Source: Mesorhizobium sp. BR1-1-16 (GTDB taxonomy: Bacteria; Pseudomonadota; Alphaproteobacteria; Rhizobiales; Kaistiaceae). Taken from it: a stretch of 64,000 bases of DNA. The stretch spans positions 62,001-126,000 of the forward strand of contig NZ_JAIUIE010000001.1 in assembly GCF_020165495.1 (NCBI RefSeq). The letters run 5' to 3'. Shown here one piece after another: positions 28,300-37,996 of the stretch (position 1 is the first letter of the stretch; every line of letters begins with the position of its first letter). The notes beneath the pieces are model-generated. The model ran no database searches. It was not told where the DNA came from and worked only from the letters and a program-made list of their open reading frames with translations. The position numbers and the translations under genes were made by a program.

Positions 28300-29637
28300 A
28301 TGACAGCCCTTCCGGACCAGTCCCGCCTCGTCGATCGCGCCGCCGCGCTGGTTGAGGCCGCCCGCCGCGCCGGCGCCGATTCCGCCGATGCCTTCGCCGT
28401 CCGTCGCGTCGGTCTTTCGATCGATATCCGCAACGGCAAGGTCGACGAGACGACACGCTCGGAAAGCGACGACGTGGCGCTGCGCGTCTTCATCGGCAAG
28501 CGCCACGCCAGCGTCTCGACCAATGGTATCGCCCCGCCCGACGAACTGGCCGCGCGCGCGGTGGCGATGGCGCGGGTTGCGCCGGAAGACCAGTTCGCCG
28601 GCCTCGCGCCCGCGGATAAGCTCGCCAAATCCTGGCCTGATCTCGACCTGATGGATTCTTCGATCCCCGATCCTGACATGCTCACCGAGCGTGCGCGGGC
28701 GGCAGAGGCGGCGGCCCTCGCGGTCAGCGGGATCTCGAAATCGGGTGGCGCTTCTGCCGGCTGGGGCCTGACCGGCGCGGTGATCGCAACGTCGCACGGC
28801 TTTTCCGGCGCCTATCTCGGCTCGCGCAGCAGCGTCTCGATGACGGCGATCGCCGGCGAGGGCACGGGCATGGAGCGCGACTATGACGGCGACTCCAAGG
28901 TCTATGCGAGCGACTTGCGCGCGCCCGAAGCGATCGGCCGCGAAGCTGCGGAGCGGGCGGTACGCCGACTCAACCCAGCCCGGCTGCCGACGGGACGCGG
29001 CCACGTCGTCTATGATCCCCGTGTCGCCGTCAGCCTGATCGGCCATCTCGCCGGTGCGATCAACGGCGCCGCCATCGTGCGCAAGACGAGCTTCCTGCAG
29101 TCGGCGCTCGGCACCGCGGTTTTCGCGCCTGGCATCCGCATCAACGATGATCCGCGCCGCCTGCGCGGCCTCGGTTCACGGCCGTTCGACGGGGAGGGCG
29201 TCGCCTCCGAAGCGCTCGACCTCGTTGCGGATGGTGTATTGCAGACCTGGCTGCTCGACAGCGCCACGGCACGCGAACTCGGCCTTGAAACGAATGGCCG
29301 CGGCTCGGGCGGCGGCGGCGGCCCGCACACGACCAATATGACGCTGCTGCCGGGCGCGGTCAGTCGCGACCAACTGCTCGCCGATATCGGCGAAGGCGTC
29401 TATGTCACCGAGCTCATCGGTCACGGCGCCAATGGCGTGACCGGCGACTACAGCCGCGGCGCCGGCGGCTTCCGCATTTCCGGCGGCAAGCTGGCCGAGC
29501 CGGTGTCCGAGATCACCATCGCCGGCAATCTCAAGGACATGTATCGGCGGCTCATCGTGGCCGACGACCTCGAATATCGCTACGCGTCCAATGCGCCGAC
29601 CGTCGCGATCGAGGGGATGATGATTGCCGGACGCTGA
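28300..29637 (+). CDS. pmbA: TldD/PmbA family protein (TldE-like)
   Basis: A TldE/PmbA-type protein, the partner of the TldD metalloprotease that processes peptides such as microcins and modified peptides. The 445-aa sequence has SADAFAVRRVGLSIDIRNGKVDETTRSES at the N-terminus and SFLQSALGTAVFAPGIRI, TNMTLLPGAVSRDQLLADIG, GVTGDYSRGAGGFRISGGKL and ITIAGNLKDMYRRL at the C-terminus. It lacks the HExxxH zinc motif of TldD, as expected for TldE; no tldD is in the window. GGAG precedes the ATG at 28300. Its stop overlaps the start of the next gene. Confidence 0.93.
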   Translation: MTALPDQSRLVDRAAALVEAARRAGADSADAFAVRRVGLSIDIRNGKVDETTRSESDDVALRVFIGKRHASVSTNGIAPPDELAARAVAMARVAPEDQFAGLAPADKLAKSWPDLDLMDSSIPDPDMLTERARAAEAAALAVSGISKSGGASAGWGLTGAVIATSHGFSGAYLGSRSSVSMTAIAGEGTGMERDYDGDSKVYASDLRAPEAIGREAAERAVRRLNPARLPTGRGHVVYDPRVAVSLIGHLAGAINGAAIVRKTSFLQSALGTAVFAPGIRINDDPRRLRGLGSRPFDGEGVASEALDLVADGVLQTWLLDSATARELGLETNGRGSGGGGGPHTTNMTLLPGAVSRDQLLADIGEGVYVTELIGHGANGVTGDYSRGAGGFRISGGKLAEPVSEITIAGNLKDMYRRLIVADDLEYRYASNAPTVAIEGMMIAGR

Positions 29638-30448
29638 CGCCGCCTCACTTGCCGAGGATCTCGCGCTGATCTCGGCGGCGGCCATCGAGGCGGGCCGCAT
29701 CGCGCTCGGCTTCTTCGGCAACAATCCGCGCGCCTGGACCAAGGGCGGCGATTCGCCGGTCACCGAAGCCGACATTGCCTCCGACCGCTCGCTCCATGCC
29801 GCGCTGACCGCGGCTCGGCCCTCCTATGGCTGGCTGTCCGAGGAAAGCGCCGACACGCCGGAGCGGCTTGGCCGAAGCCGCGTCTTCGTCGTCGATCCGA
29901 TCGACGGGACGCGTGGCTTCATGGAAGGCAATATCGACTGGTGTGTTTCGGTCGGGATCGTCGAAAAGGGGAGGCCGCGCGTCGGCGTCCTCTTCGCGCC
30001 GGCGCGGCAGGAGCTGTTCGAGGCGACGCGCGGCGGCGGCGCGCGGCTGAACGGCGCGACGATCGCCTCGTCCAGGCCTGCCGAAGGCGCGGCCCTGCAT
30101 TTCGCCGGCCCTCTCCGGCATATGCGGGCGTTGTCCGGTGCGGGCTTTGAAGTCGCCGATCGCCGTGTCACGCCCTCGCTGGCCTATCGGCTCGCGCTGG
30201 TTGCCGCCGGCCGCATCGACATCGCAACGGCATCCGGAGATGCACGTGACTGGGACCTTGCGGCAGCAGACCTTTTGGTGCACGAAGCAGGCGGAACGCT
30301 GTGCGATGCGGAAGGCGCGCCCATCCGCTACAATCGGCCTGATCCGCGCCATCCCGCGCTGATCGCGGCGTCGCCGAAGCTCGCGGCCGAGGCTGTAGGG
30401 CCTGTCGCCGGAGCCGAGGCTGCCGCCGCGCTGCTCAGGCGTTCCTGA
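29624..30448 (+). CDS. 3'(2'),5'-bisphosphate nucleotidase / inositol monophosphatase family (CysQ-like)
   Basis: A Mg2+-dependent Li+-sensitive phosphatase; CysQ-type members remove phosphate from pAp made in sulfate assimilation. The 274-aa protein has the metal-binding Glu in WLSEES, DPIDGTRGFMEG and the closing motif DWDLAAADLLVHEAGGTLCD. It starts with TTG at 29624, inside the last codons of pmbA (14-base overlap), so the genes are translationally coupled. An inositol monophosphatase role cannot be excluded. Confidence 0.9.
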   Translation: MPDADAASLAEDLALISAAAIEAGRIALGFFGNNPRAWTKGGDSPVTEADIASDRSLHAALTAARPSYGWLSEESADTPERLGRSRVFVVDPIDGTRGFMEGNIDWCVSVGIVEKGRPRVGVLFAPARQELFEATRGGGARLNGATIASSRPAEGAALHFAGPLRHMRALSGAGFEVADRRVTPSLAYRLALVAAGRIDIATASGDARDWDLAAADLLVHEAGGTLCDAEGAPIRYNRPDPRHPALIAASPKLAAEAVGPVAGAEAAAALLRRS

Positions 30449-30449
30449 T

Positions 30450-30465
30450 CGGGTGGCTTCACCCG
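30450..30465 (+). terminator. Short hairpin after the CysQ-like gene
   Basis: CGGGTG, a GCTT loop and CACCCG form a 6-bp stem immediately after the stop codon. No T-tract follows, so attenuation or an RNA-stability element is as likely as termination. Confidence 0.35.
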
Positions 30466-30496
30466 GATGTGATTGTCGCAAAGGAGATCGGCGAAG

Positions 30497-30733
30497 ATGC
30501 CGGAGACCAAGAAACAGCTCCTCCATCTGGTGTTCGGCGGCGAGCTCAGCTCCGTCGACGCGGCCGATTTCGCCGACCTCTCCAAGCTGGACATCGTCGG
30601 CATCTATCCCGATTACAAGACCGCCTATGACGCCTGGAAGCAGGCTGCGCAGGGCACGGTCGACAGCGCCCAGACGCGCTATTTCATCGTGCATCTGCAT
30701 CGCCTGCTCGATCCAGATGCGACCGGCGCCTGA
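30497..30733 (+). CDS. DUF4170 domain-containing small protein
   Basis: A 78-aa cytoplasmic protein matching DUF4170: LHLVFGGELSSVDAADFADLSKLDIVGIYPDYKTAYDAWKQAAQGTVDSAQTRYFIVHLHRLLDPD. AAAGGAG lies upstream of the ATG. It sits between the CysQ-like gene and the DUF374 acyltransferase, ahead of waaA and lpxK, an arrangement I recall as conserved in Rhizobiales. That suggests a link to lipid A or envelope assembly, but the function is unknown. Confidence 0.85.
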   Translation: MPETKKQLLHLVFGGELSSVDAADFADLSKLDIVGIYPDYKTAYDAWKQAAQGTVDSAQTRYFIVHLHRLLDPDATGA

Positions 30734-30781
30734 TCGGTCCCCGCGGAGCCTTGGTCGCGCGACGAAGGCGGGTGATCGAGG

Positions 30782-31570
30782 ATGAATGCGATCGTGAATG
30801 ACCAGGCCCCCATCGGGTCGGCCGACGAGCCGGCCAGCCAGCCGGCGCCGAAGCCGAGAACGCCGAAACACGTGCTGAAGAAGCTCGGCACGTCCGATCG
30901 CGCCGTGCGCGTCGCCGGGCTTGCGGCTGTTGCCTATCTGAAGCTCGTCCGAGCCACCAGTCGCATCACCTTCGAGCCCCAGGACCCGCTGGAAGCCTAT
31001 CGCGCGTTCCTGCCCGGCATCATGACGATGTGGCACGGACAGCACCTGATGGCGCCCTTCGTGCCGAGCAAGGGCTTCAACCTGAAGGTGATGGTGTCGC
31101 GCCATCGCGATGGCGAGATCAACGCGATCATCGCCGAGAAATTCGGTTATGGCACCATCCGCGCTTCGGCAGCGCGCACCCCCTCGCGCACCATCGAGAA
31201 GGGCGGGCTGCGCGGCTTCCTGGAAATGAAGAAGGCGCTGGCCGAAGGCGTCACGGTCGCGATGACGGCTGATCTCAGCCATGCCGAATCGCGTCGTGCG
31301 GGGCCAGGCATCATCGCGCTCTCGCGTGTCTCGGGCCGGCCGATCCTGCCGATCGCGCTCGCGACTTCCCGCCGTCTCGTCCTCGAGAACTGGGATCGCA
31401 CCACGATCAACCTGCCTTTCAGCCGCGGCTCGTGCATTTTTGGCACGCCGATCGCCGTGCCGGGCGATGCCGACGAGGCCGTGCGCGAGGAAAAGCGGCA
31501 AGAGCTCGAGGCCGAGCTCAACCGGATCACCGCCATCGCCTATGAGCGCGTCGGCGGCAAAGATGACTGA
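30782..31570 (+). CDS. DUF374 family lysophospholipid acyltransferase-like protein
   Basis: A 262-aa membrane-associated protein related to LPLAT acyltransferases. The visible signature is MTMWHGQHLMAPFV, which carries the HxxxxD-like catalytic region, followed by VMVSRHRDGEINAIIAEKFGYGTIRAS, and AMTADLSHAESRRAGPGIIALSRVSGRPILPIAL. A 40-residue Pro/Lys-rich N-terminus precedes the domain. Its stop overlaps the start of waaA by 8 bases, so it is part of the lipid A/Kdo cluster and could add or remodel an acyl chain on lipid A precursors (inference). Confidence 0.85.
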   Translation: MNAIVNDQAPIGSADEPASQPAPKPRTPKHVLKKLGTSDRAVRVAGLAAVAYLKLVRATSRITFEPQDPLEAYRAFLPGIMTMWHGQHLMAPFVPSKGFNLKVMVSRHRDGEINAIIAEKFGYGTIRASAARTPSRTIEKGGLRGFLEMKKALAEGVTVAMTADLSHAESRRAGPGIIALSRVSGRPILPIALATSRRLVLENWDRTTINLPFSRGSCIFGTPIAVPGDADEAVREEKRQELEAELNRITAIAYERVGGKDD

Positions 31571-32924
31571 CGTAATCGGCAGCAGCGCGCGCGGGCTCTA
31601 TCGCCTGGCGGGCTACGCCGCGATGCCGTTGGTGCCGCTGCTTCTCGCCTGGCGAACGCGGAAGGGCAAGGAAGAGCGCACGCGGCGTGACGAGCGCTAT
31701 GGCCGGCCGTCGATCAATCGCCCGGCGGGACCGCTGGTCTGGATTCATGTCGCGAGTGTCGGCGAGACGAATGCCGTCATGCCACTGATCGCGCGGATCG
31801 CCGCCGAGGGGCTGACGGTTCTGCTCACCAGCGTGACGGTGACCAGCGCCCGTGTCGCTGCCCAGCGCCTGCCGCGCGGGGCGATTCATCAATATGCGCC
31901 GCTCGACATCCAGCCCTTCATCGATCGCTTCCTCGACGCCTGGAAGCCGGATCTGGCGCTGTTCTTCGAGTCGGAACTCTGGCCGACCACGATGACCCGC
32001 CTCGCGGCGCGGCGCATCCCGGAGATCCGCATCAATGCGCGCATGACGCCACGCTCCTTCCGGCGCTGGCGCCGGTTCGGCGGCGCCATGGCACCGCTGT
32101 TCGAAGGCGTCGAACTGGCTCTGGCGCAGAGCGATGGCGATGCCGAACGGCTGCGCGCCCTCGGGCTCAAGCAGGCGCGCTCGGTCGGCAATCTGAAATT
32201 CGACGTGCCCGCGCCCGGAGCCGAGCCTGTGGCCCTGGAAGATTTCCGCCGCGAAACAGAAGGCCGCGCCGTCTTCGTCGCCGCATCGACGCATGAGGGC
32301 GAGGAGACGGTGGTCGCTGAGGCGCATCGCGCGGTGCGGGTAGGGCGGCCGGATTTCCTCTCCGTCATCGTCCCGCGCCACCCGGTGCGCGGCCCAGCGC
32401 TCGCGGCAAACCTTGCCGCCGCGGGGTTCTCCGTGGCGCTCCGCAGCCGCGGCGACCCGGTGACCGACGCGACCGATCTTTACATCGCCGATACGTTGGG
32501 CGAACTTGGGCTCTTCTACCGCGCCGCGCCGGCCGCCTTTATCGGCGGCACGCTGGTGCCGGTCGGTGGACACAATCCGATCGAGGCGGCGCTGCTCGAA
32601 ACGGCCATCCTGCATGGGCCGCAGGTCGAGAACGCCGCCGAGATCTTCAAGGCGCTCGACCGGGGAACGGGCAGGGCGCCCGTCACCGATGCAGAGAGCC
32701 TCGCCGCGGCGCTCGACGAACTTTACGCCGACCCGGCGGCGCTCAGGGCGCTGGCCGAGCGCGGAACGGCAGCGCTGGCGCCGTTCTCGGGCGCGCTTGA
32801 TGCGACGCTTGCGGCGCTTCGCCCCTATCTGGCGCCGCTGGTCGTGGCCGCGAGCCTCGGCCAGCGCGATATGGTGCGCATGCGTCGCGCCCGGGCGGGC
32901 AAGACCGCGGGCCGCAAGTCGTGA
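31563..32924 (+). CDS. waaA: 3-deoxy-D-manno-octulosonic-acid transferase (Kdo transferase)
   Basis: An inner-membrane glycosyltransferase (GT30) that adds Kdo from CMP-Kdo to the lipid A precursor. The 453-aa protein has an N-terminal anchor, VWIHVASVGETNAVMPLI, LDIQPFIDRFLDAWKPDLALFFESELWPTT, VGNLKFD, ASTHEGEE, VIVPRHPVRG and GGTLVPVGGHNPIEAA. It overlaps the DUF374 gene upstream by 8 bases and lpxK downstream by 4 bases (GTGA), forming a tightly coupled lipid A block. Confidence 0.95.
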   Translation: MTDVIGSSARGLYRLAGYAAMPLVPLLLAWRTRKGKEERTRRDERYGRPSINRPAGPLVWIHVASVGETNAVMPLIARIAAEGLTVLLTSVTVTSARVAAQRLPRGAIHQYAPLDIQPFIDRFLDAWKPDLALFFESELWPTTMTRLAARRIPEIRINARMTPRSFRRWRRFGGAMAPLFEGVELALAQSDGDAERLRALGLKQARSVGNLKFDVPAPGAEPVALEDFRRETEGRAVFVAASTHEGEETVVAEAHRAVRVGRPDFLSVIVPRHPVRGPALAANLAAAGFSVALRSRGDPVTDATDLYIADTLGELGLFYRAAPAAFIGGTLVPVGGHNPIEAALLETAILHGPQVENAAEIFKALDRGTGRAPVTDAESLAAALDELYADPAALRALAERGTAALAPFSGALDATLAALRPYLAPLVVAASLGQRDMVRMRRARAGKTAGRKS

Positions 32925-33952
32925 TCACCGCGCCGCGCTTCTGGTGGCGGCGGCGCGGCGGTGTAACATCGCTGGCGCTGATGCCGGTTGCGGCGATCTG
33001 GTCGGCCGTTTCAGGCGCGCGGATGCTCCGGCCGCCGCTCGTCCGCGCACCATTGCCGGTCATTTGCGTCGGTAATTTCGTCGTCGGCGGCGCCGGCAAG
33101 ACGCCGACGGCGCTTGCGATCGCGGATATCGTCAAGGATCTCGGCTTTCGGCCCGGCTTCCTGACGCGCGGTTATGGTGGCCGCGTCACGGCTGCGCATC
33201 TCGTCGATCCGGCGCGCGATGATGCGGCTCTCGTCGGTGACGAGGCGCTGCTTCTCGCTGACAAGGGGCCCGTCGCGGTGGCGGCGGACCGGCCGAAGGG
33301 CGTGCCGTTGCTGGAAGCGGCGGGTGTCGACTGCATCATCATGGATGACGGCTTCCAGAACCCCTCGCTCGCCAAGGACTTCAGCCTCGTCGTGGTGGAC
33401 GGTGTCGCGGGCATCGGCAACGGCAAGGTCATGCCAGCGGGGCCGCTCAGGGCGCCGCTGAGGACACAGCTCGTCCGCGCGGATGCCGTGCTGATCGTCG
33501 GTACCGGCGAGGGCGGCGATCATGTCGTGCGCGTCGCGGCGCGAGCCGGGCGGGTGATCCTCCGCGCGTTCCTAGAGCCGGCCCGCCCTGACTTTGTCGA
33601 TGGCGGTCGCTATCTCGCTTTTGCCGGCATTGGTCGGCCCGAGAAGTTCTTCGCCTCGCTCGAGGCGGCTGGTGCCGAAATCGCGGGGCGCGAACCCTTC
33701 CCCGATCATCACCCCTTCAGCGACGCTGATGCCGCGCGGCTGCTGGCCCGCGCCGCAGCGGATGGGTTCCGTCTCGTCACCACGGCCAAGGACCATGCAC
33801 GGCTCCGCGGCACGTCTGGCGCGCGGCTTCAGCTCGCCGAGAAAGCGGAAGTGTTCGGTGTCCGCATGCGCTTCGAGGATGAGGCGCGGATCAGGCGGCT
33901 GCTCGAACGCGCGCTGAAACAGGCTGCCGGCTTGCCCTCAACGGGACGGTAG
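32921..33952 (+). CDS. lpxK: Tetraacyldisaccharide 4'-kinase
   Basis: Phosphorylates the 4' position of the lipid A disaccharide precursor at the inner membrane. The 343-aa protein has an N-terminal amphipathic anchor, GNFVVGGAGKTPTALAIADI (P-loop), LTRGYGG, GDEALLLA and MDDGFQNPSLAKDFSLVVVD. A GTG start at 32921 overlaps the waaA stop codon. It is the last gene of the plus-strand block and is convergent with the DUF2093 gene, 28 bases away. Confidence 0.95.
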   Translation: MITAPRFWWRRRGGVTSLALMPVAAIWSAVSGARMLRPPLVRAPLPVICVGNFVVGGAGKTPTALAIADIVKDLGFRPGFLTRGYGGRVTAAHLVDPARDDAALVGDEALLLADKGPVAVAADRPKGVPLLEAAGVDCIIMDDGFQNPSLAKDFSLVVVDGVAGIGNGKVMPAGPLRAPLRTQLVRADAVLIVGTGEGGDHVVRVAARAGRVILRAFLEPARPDFVDGGRYLAFAGIGRPEKFFASLEAAGAEIAGREPFPDHHPFSDADAARLLARAAADGFRLVTTAKDHARLRGTSGARLQLAEKAEVFGVRMRFEDEARIRRLLERALKQAAGLPSTGR

Positions 33953-33980
33953 CGACAGCAGGCGCGTCCTTGCGGTGATC

Positions 33981-34199
33981 TCAGACCAGCCCGAGCGCCT
34001 TGTGGCGGGCGAGCGAGGCGGCTGCGTCGGCATAGGCTTCCTGCTGCGCGACGCTCCAATAGCGGAGTTCGTCGAGCGGAATGGCGACGCCGGTCACGGC
34101 GCAGCGCACGAAGGCGCCGGGCGACAGGATCTGGTAATCGCCATCGAGATAGCGGATGCGGGCTTCGCCGCCGCGGCCGGTATTTTCCATGCGGTTCAT
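33981..34199 (-). CDS. DUF2093 domain-containing small protein
   Basis: A 72-aa protein matching DUF2093: EARIRYLDGDYQILSPGAFVRCAVTGVAIPLDELRYWSVAQQEAYADAAASLARHK. It has a short polar N-terminus; AAGGAC lies 4 bases before the ATG at 34199. A single cysteine is present and there is no membrane segment. It lies 45 bases downstream of mutL on the same strand, a position I recall in other Rhizobiales. Function unknown. Confidence 0.85.
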   Translation of the reverse strand: MNRMENTGRGGEARIRYLDGDYQILSPGAFVRCAVTGVAIPLDELRYWSVAQQEAYADAAASLARHKALGLV

Positions 34200-34244
34200 G
34201 GCTGTCCTTATGCTGCGAAACCGCCGGCTTCGCAATCGCCGACC

Positions 34245-36044
34245 TTATCGGCGTCCGAACAGCCGCTCGATATCGGAGAGTTTCAGCTCGACATAGGTCG
34301 GCCGGCCGTGATTGCACTGGCCGGAGCCGGGCGTCGCTTCCATTTCGCGCAGCAGCGCGTCCATCTCTTCGGGACGAAGCTGGCGACCGGCGCGCACCGA
34401 GCCATGGCAGGCCATCGTCGCCGCAACGTGATCGAGCTTTTCGGCAAGGCGCGTCGAGCCGTCCCATTCCGCGAAATCATCGGCGAGATCGGCCAGCAGC
34501 GCCGCGCTGTCGACGCTGCCGAGCAGCGCCGGCGTTTCGCGCACGGCGACGGCGCCGGGCCCGAAACCCTCGATGACAAGGCCAAGTTCCGCCAGTTCTT
34601 CGGCGCGGGCGATGAGCCGCGCAACGTCTTCGGACGGCAGGTCGACGATATCGGGAATGAGCAGGATCTGCCGCGCCGCGCCGGAACGGGCGAGCGCCTG
34701 CTTCAGCCGCTCATAGACCAGCCGCTCATGCGCCGCATGCTGGTCGACGATGACGATGCCGTCCTCCGTCTGTGCGATGACATAGGTGCTGTGAACCTGC
34801 GCCCTGGCCGCGCCGAGCGGCCTTGCGATCCGCGCATCGGCGGGGCTGTCATGCGCGCGCGCATCGGCCGAGGGCTGATTGACCGCTTCGAAGCCGGTTT
34901 GCGGTTCGGCAAAGCTCGGCGCCTCCCAGGCATAGGCCGCCGCGCTGCGCGCTGCCGCATAGGCCGGGCGCGAGGCATGGGCGGATGAGAAAGGAGGCGG
35001 CGTGCCGGGACGGAAGGCGGCAATAGTGGCGCCGCCGCCGGTCGACGTCGCGCGATGTCCCGATTGATGGATCGCCTGTCTGAGCGCGCCGACGATCAGC
35101 CCGCGCACGAGGCCCGGATCACGAAAGCGCACATCAGCCTTGGCGGGATGGACATTGACGTCGACCTCATGCGGATCGAGCATCAGCTGGAGCGCGGCGA
35201 CCGGATGGCGGTCGCGGGCCATGACATCGGCATAGCCGGCCCTGAGCGCGCCGATGAGCAGCTTGTCGCGCACCGGGCGACCATTCACGAAGAGATATTG
35301 CTGCAGCCCGTTGGCCCGGTGGAAGGTCGGCAGGCCGGCCTGGCCGGCGAGCCGCACGCCTTCGCGCGCCGCATCGATGATCATGGCGTTATCGGCGAAG
35401 TCGCGCCCGAGCACTTGCGCCAGCCGCTCGGCGAAACCGCCATCGCCGGTCGAAGGCAGGTCGAGCGCCGTGCGATCGCTGCCCGAGAGGTTGAAGCGGA
35501 TTTCCGGATGCGCCATGGCAAGGCGCTTCACGACATCGGTGATCGCGCTCGCCTCGGCGCGTTCGCCCTTCATGAATTTGAGCCGCGCTGGTGTCGCGAA
35601 GAAAAGGTCGCGGACCTCGACGCGCGTGCCCTTCGCAATCGCCGCCGGGCGCAGCGGCTCGACGATGCCGCCCGAGACCGCGACTTCCCAGCCATGCGGC
35701 TCGCCGGCATGGCGGCTGGAAATCGAAAGCCGCGCCACCGCGCCGATGGAAGCGAGCGCCTCGCCCCGAAAGCCGAGCGTGCGGATATCGAGCAGGTCGT
35801 CGGCAAGCTTCGAAGTCGCATGGCGCTCGACGGCAACAGCGAGATCGGCCGCGTCCATGCCCGAGCCGTCATCGGTGATTCGGATCAGCGCGATGCCGCC
35901 GCCGGCCGTGACGATCTCGATCCGCTTGGCGCCGGCGTCGATGGCGTTTTCAACGAGTTCCTTGACGACGCTCGCCGGCCGCTCGACCACTTCGCCGGCA
36001 GCGATGCGGTTGATCATGTCGTCGGTGAGGCGGCGGATAGGCAT
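34245..36044 (-). CDS. mutL: DNA mismatch repair protein MutL
   Basis: A mismatch-repair ATPase that couples MutS to strand incision. The 599-aa protein has the GHKL motifs [35 protein letters not shown] and [12 protein letters not shown], a linker of about 110 residues, and a C-terminal dimerisation domain. That domain contains [12 protein letters not shown], an exact match to the endonuclease motif DQHA-x2-E-x4-E, plus the late motifs CNHGRPTY and FGR. MutL of this type nicks DNA itself and occurs in organisms without MutH. The ATG at 36044 gives the conserved N-terminus MPIRRL. Confidence 0.96.
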   Translation of the reverse strand: MPIRRLTDDMINRIAAGEVVERPASVVKELVENAIDAGAKRIEIVTAGGGIALIRITDDGSGMDAADLAVAVERHATSKLADDLLDIRTLGFRGEALASIGAVARLSISSRHAGEPHGWEVAVSGGIVEPLRPAAIAKGTRVEVRDLFFATPARLKFMKGERAEASAITDVVKRLAMAHPEIRFNLSGSDRTALDLPSTGDGGFAERLAQVLGRDFADNAMIIDAAREGVRLAGQAGLPTFHRANGLQQYLFVNGRPVRDKLLIGALRAGYADVMARDRHPVAALQLMLDPHEVDVNVHPAKADVRFRDPGLVRGLIVGALRQAIHQSGHRATSTGGGATIAAFRPGTPPPFSSAHASRPAYAAARSAAAYAWEAPSFAEPQTGFEAVNQPSADARAHDSPADARIARPLGAARAQVHSTYVIAQTEDGIVIVDQHAAHERLVYERLKQALARSGAARQILLIPDIVDLPSEDVARLIARAEELAELGLVIEGFGPGAVAVRETPALLGSVDSAALLADLADDFAEWDGSTRLAEKLDHVAATMACHGSVRAGRQLRPEEMDALLREMEATPGSGQCNHGRPTYVELKLSDIERLFGRR

Positions 36045-36240
36045 CGGCGGACTCTGCCGGATTCGGGCGTCCGGGGAAAGTCCGGCTTGGTTGGTGCGCG
36101 CTGTGAATTCGCCGCTTCGGCAATTCGTGCGAGGCATTTCTCCGCATGACCGATTGATCGCCGTCAGCAATTCGATGATCTTGACCGATCTAGCGATGGT
36201 TGTAGTTTCGATATTCGACTCGGGTCATCGATATCGGGGA

Positions 36241-36696
36241 ATGTCAATGACGGAGCGCCTAATTACAGATCGGCAGCCGGCAGGGAATGGGCCTCCGAAA
36301 ATCGACCCGTTCCGTCCCTTGATCCATTTTCTGATTGGTCATATCGCCTTTGTGCTGGCGATCCTGGCCGCGATGTTCACGTCGCTTCCCAAGAAGGGCG
36401 AGGAGTTGGTTCCGCCGCTCGGCATGGTGCTGGGTGGGGTGCTGTTCTGGATGTCGATCTCGGGCCTGCTCGGCGCGATCTGCGCTCTGATCGCCCACCT
36501 GCTGAAGACCAGCTACCTCTTGCAACGCGAAGAATGCCGCAGGCCGCCCTCCAGCTTTCTTGTGGCCTGCCTCGGCCTCCTGCCGATCATCCCGGGCGTT
36601 TTCGCCGTCGCCTATGCCATGCGTGGCGGCGCGGCGATGCTGGCGGGAATTCCGACCCTGCCCGACATGTCCTCTCTGCCCGCGCTGGTCTTCTAG
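36241..36696 (+). CDS. Orphan small membrane protein
   Basis: A 151-aa protein of no family I recognise. After a polar 25-residue N-terminus there are three hydrophobic stretches long enough to span the membrane: PLIHFLIGHIAFVLAILAAMF, PLGMVLGGVLFWMSISGLLG (running on to about LIAHLL) and SFLVACLGLLPIIPGVFAVAYA. A basic/cysteine patch (LQREECRRPP) lies between the second and third. An ATG at 36247 is the alternative start. It is divergent from mutL and convergent with purD. Codon use is like the core genes. Confidence 0.7.
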   Translation: MSMTERLITDRQPAGNGPPKIDPFRPLIHFLIGHIAFVLAILAAMFTSLPKKGEELVPPLGMVLGGVLFWMSISGLLGAICALIAHLLKTSYLLQREECRRPPSSFLVACLGLLPIIPGVFAVAYAMRGGAAMLAGIPTLPDMSSLPALVF

Positions 36697-36712
36697 GAGG
36701 GGCCGAGGCGGG

Positions 36713-37996
36713 TTATCGCGCGAGCGCCCGCCAACCGATATCCGACCGGCAGAACCCCTCCGGCCAATCGATCGCCGCCACAGCCTCATAGGCACGCTCC
36801 TGTGCCTCGCGCAGCGTGGTGCCGCAAGCCGAGACATTAAGCACGCGTCCGCCCGCCGAAATGAGCCCGTCAGGTGTCGCTGCCGTCCCGGCTTGGAAGA
36901 CTTCGGCGCCGGGCACGGCCTGCGCTGCTTTGAGACTGCCGATCGGCGTGCCTTTCTTATAGCTGCCGGGATAGCCCTTGGCGGCCATGACCACGGTGAG
37001 CGCCGCCGCATCGCGGAAACAGGGAACCTCCCCCTCGAGGCGGCCTTCGGCTGCGGCCAGCAGGAGATCGAGCAGGTCGCTCGTCATCCGCATCATCAGC
37101 ACCTGGCATTCAGGATCGCCGAAGCGGACATTATATTCGATGAGCTCCGGCCCCTTGGCCGTAATCATCAGCCCTGCGAAGAGCACGCCCTGGAACGGCG
37201 TGCCGCGCGCCGCCATCGTCGCGACCGTTGGCCGGATGATCTCGGCCATCACGCGCTCGATCATCGCTTCGGTCATCACGGGAGCTGGCGAATAGGCGCC
37301 CATGCCGCCGGTGTTCGGGCCCTGATCGCCATCGAAGGCGCGCTTGTGGTCCTGCGCGGCGCCGAACGCGATCGCCGTCGTGCCGTCGGCGATGGCGAAG
37401 AAGCTCGCTTCCTCGCCAACAAGGCATTCCTCGATCACCACCTCGGCGCCGGCCGCGCCGAAAGCGCCGTCGAAACAGGCGTCGATGGCCTCGATCGCCT
37501 CGTCCAGCGTCTCGGCGACCACAACGCCCTTGCCGGCCGCGATGCCATCCGCCTTGACGACGATCGGCGCGCCCATCGCGCGCGCATAACCGCGCGCCGG
37601 CTCGGCCTCCGTGAAGCGCTGATAGGCGGCCGTCGGAATGCCGGCTTCCGCGCAGAGATCCTTGGTGAAGCCCTTGGAGCCTTCCAGCGCCGCCGCCGCC
37701 TTGCTCGGCCCGAACACGGCGATGCCGGCAGCGGTGAGCGCGTCGGCAAGGCCCGCCACCAGCGGCGCCTCGGGCCCGACCACCACGAGATCGACAGCCT
37801 CGCGCCGGCAGAAATCGACGATCGCGGGATGATCATCGGCATCGAGCGCACAGAGCAGCGCATATTCGGCGATCCCCGGATTGCCCGGCGCCGCATAGAG
37901 CCGCTTCAATCGCGGCGACTGCGCCAGCTTCCAAGCGAGCGCATGCTCACGCCCGCCAGAACCGATCAGGAGAACATTGAGGCGCGTATCGGTCAT
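36713..37996 (-). CDS. purD: Phosphoribosylamine-glycine ligase
   Basis: Catalyses the second step of purine synthesis, joining glycine to phosphoribosylamine with ATP. The 427-aa GARS protein is an ATP-grasp enzyme: [111 protein letters not shown] and [14 protein letters not shown]. It is complete. Upstream lies the 570-base space that borders the accessory caspase block. Confidence 0.96.
   Translation of the reverse strand: MTDTRLNVLLIGSGGREHALAWKLAQSPRLKRLYAAPGNPGIAEYALLCALDADDHPAIVDFCRREAVDLVVVGPEAPLVAGLADALTAAGIAVFGPSKAAAALEGSKGFTKDLCAEAGIPTAAYQRFTEAEPARGYARAMGAPIVVKADGIAAGKGVVVAETLDEAIEAIDACFDGAFGAAGAEVVIEECLVGEEASFFAIADGTTAIAFGAAQDHKRAFDGDQGPNTGGMGAYSPAPVMTEAMIERVMAEIIRPTVATMAARGTPFQGVLFAGLMITAKGPELIEYNVRFGDPECQVLMMRMTSDLLDLLLAAAEGRLEGEVPCFRDAAALTVVMAAKGYPGSYKKGTPIGSLKAAQAVPGAEVFQAGTAATPDGLISAGGRVLNVSACGTTLREAQERAYEAVAAIDWPEGFCRSDIGWRALAR

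Noticed and set aside
29645..31501. 618-codon open frame on the minus strand across cysQ, DUF4170 and DUF374 genes
   Set aside because: It is antisense to three well-supported genes, has Arg/His/Asp-rich composition and resembles no protein. Long antisense frames are expected in GC-rich DNA where stops are rare.
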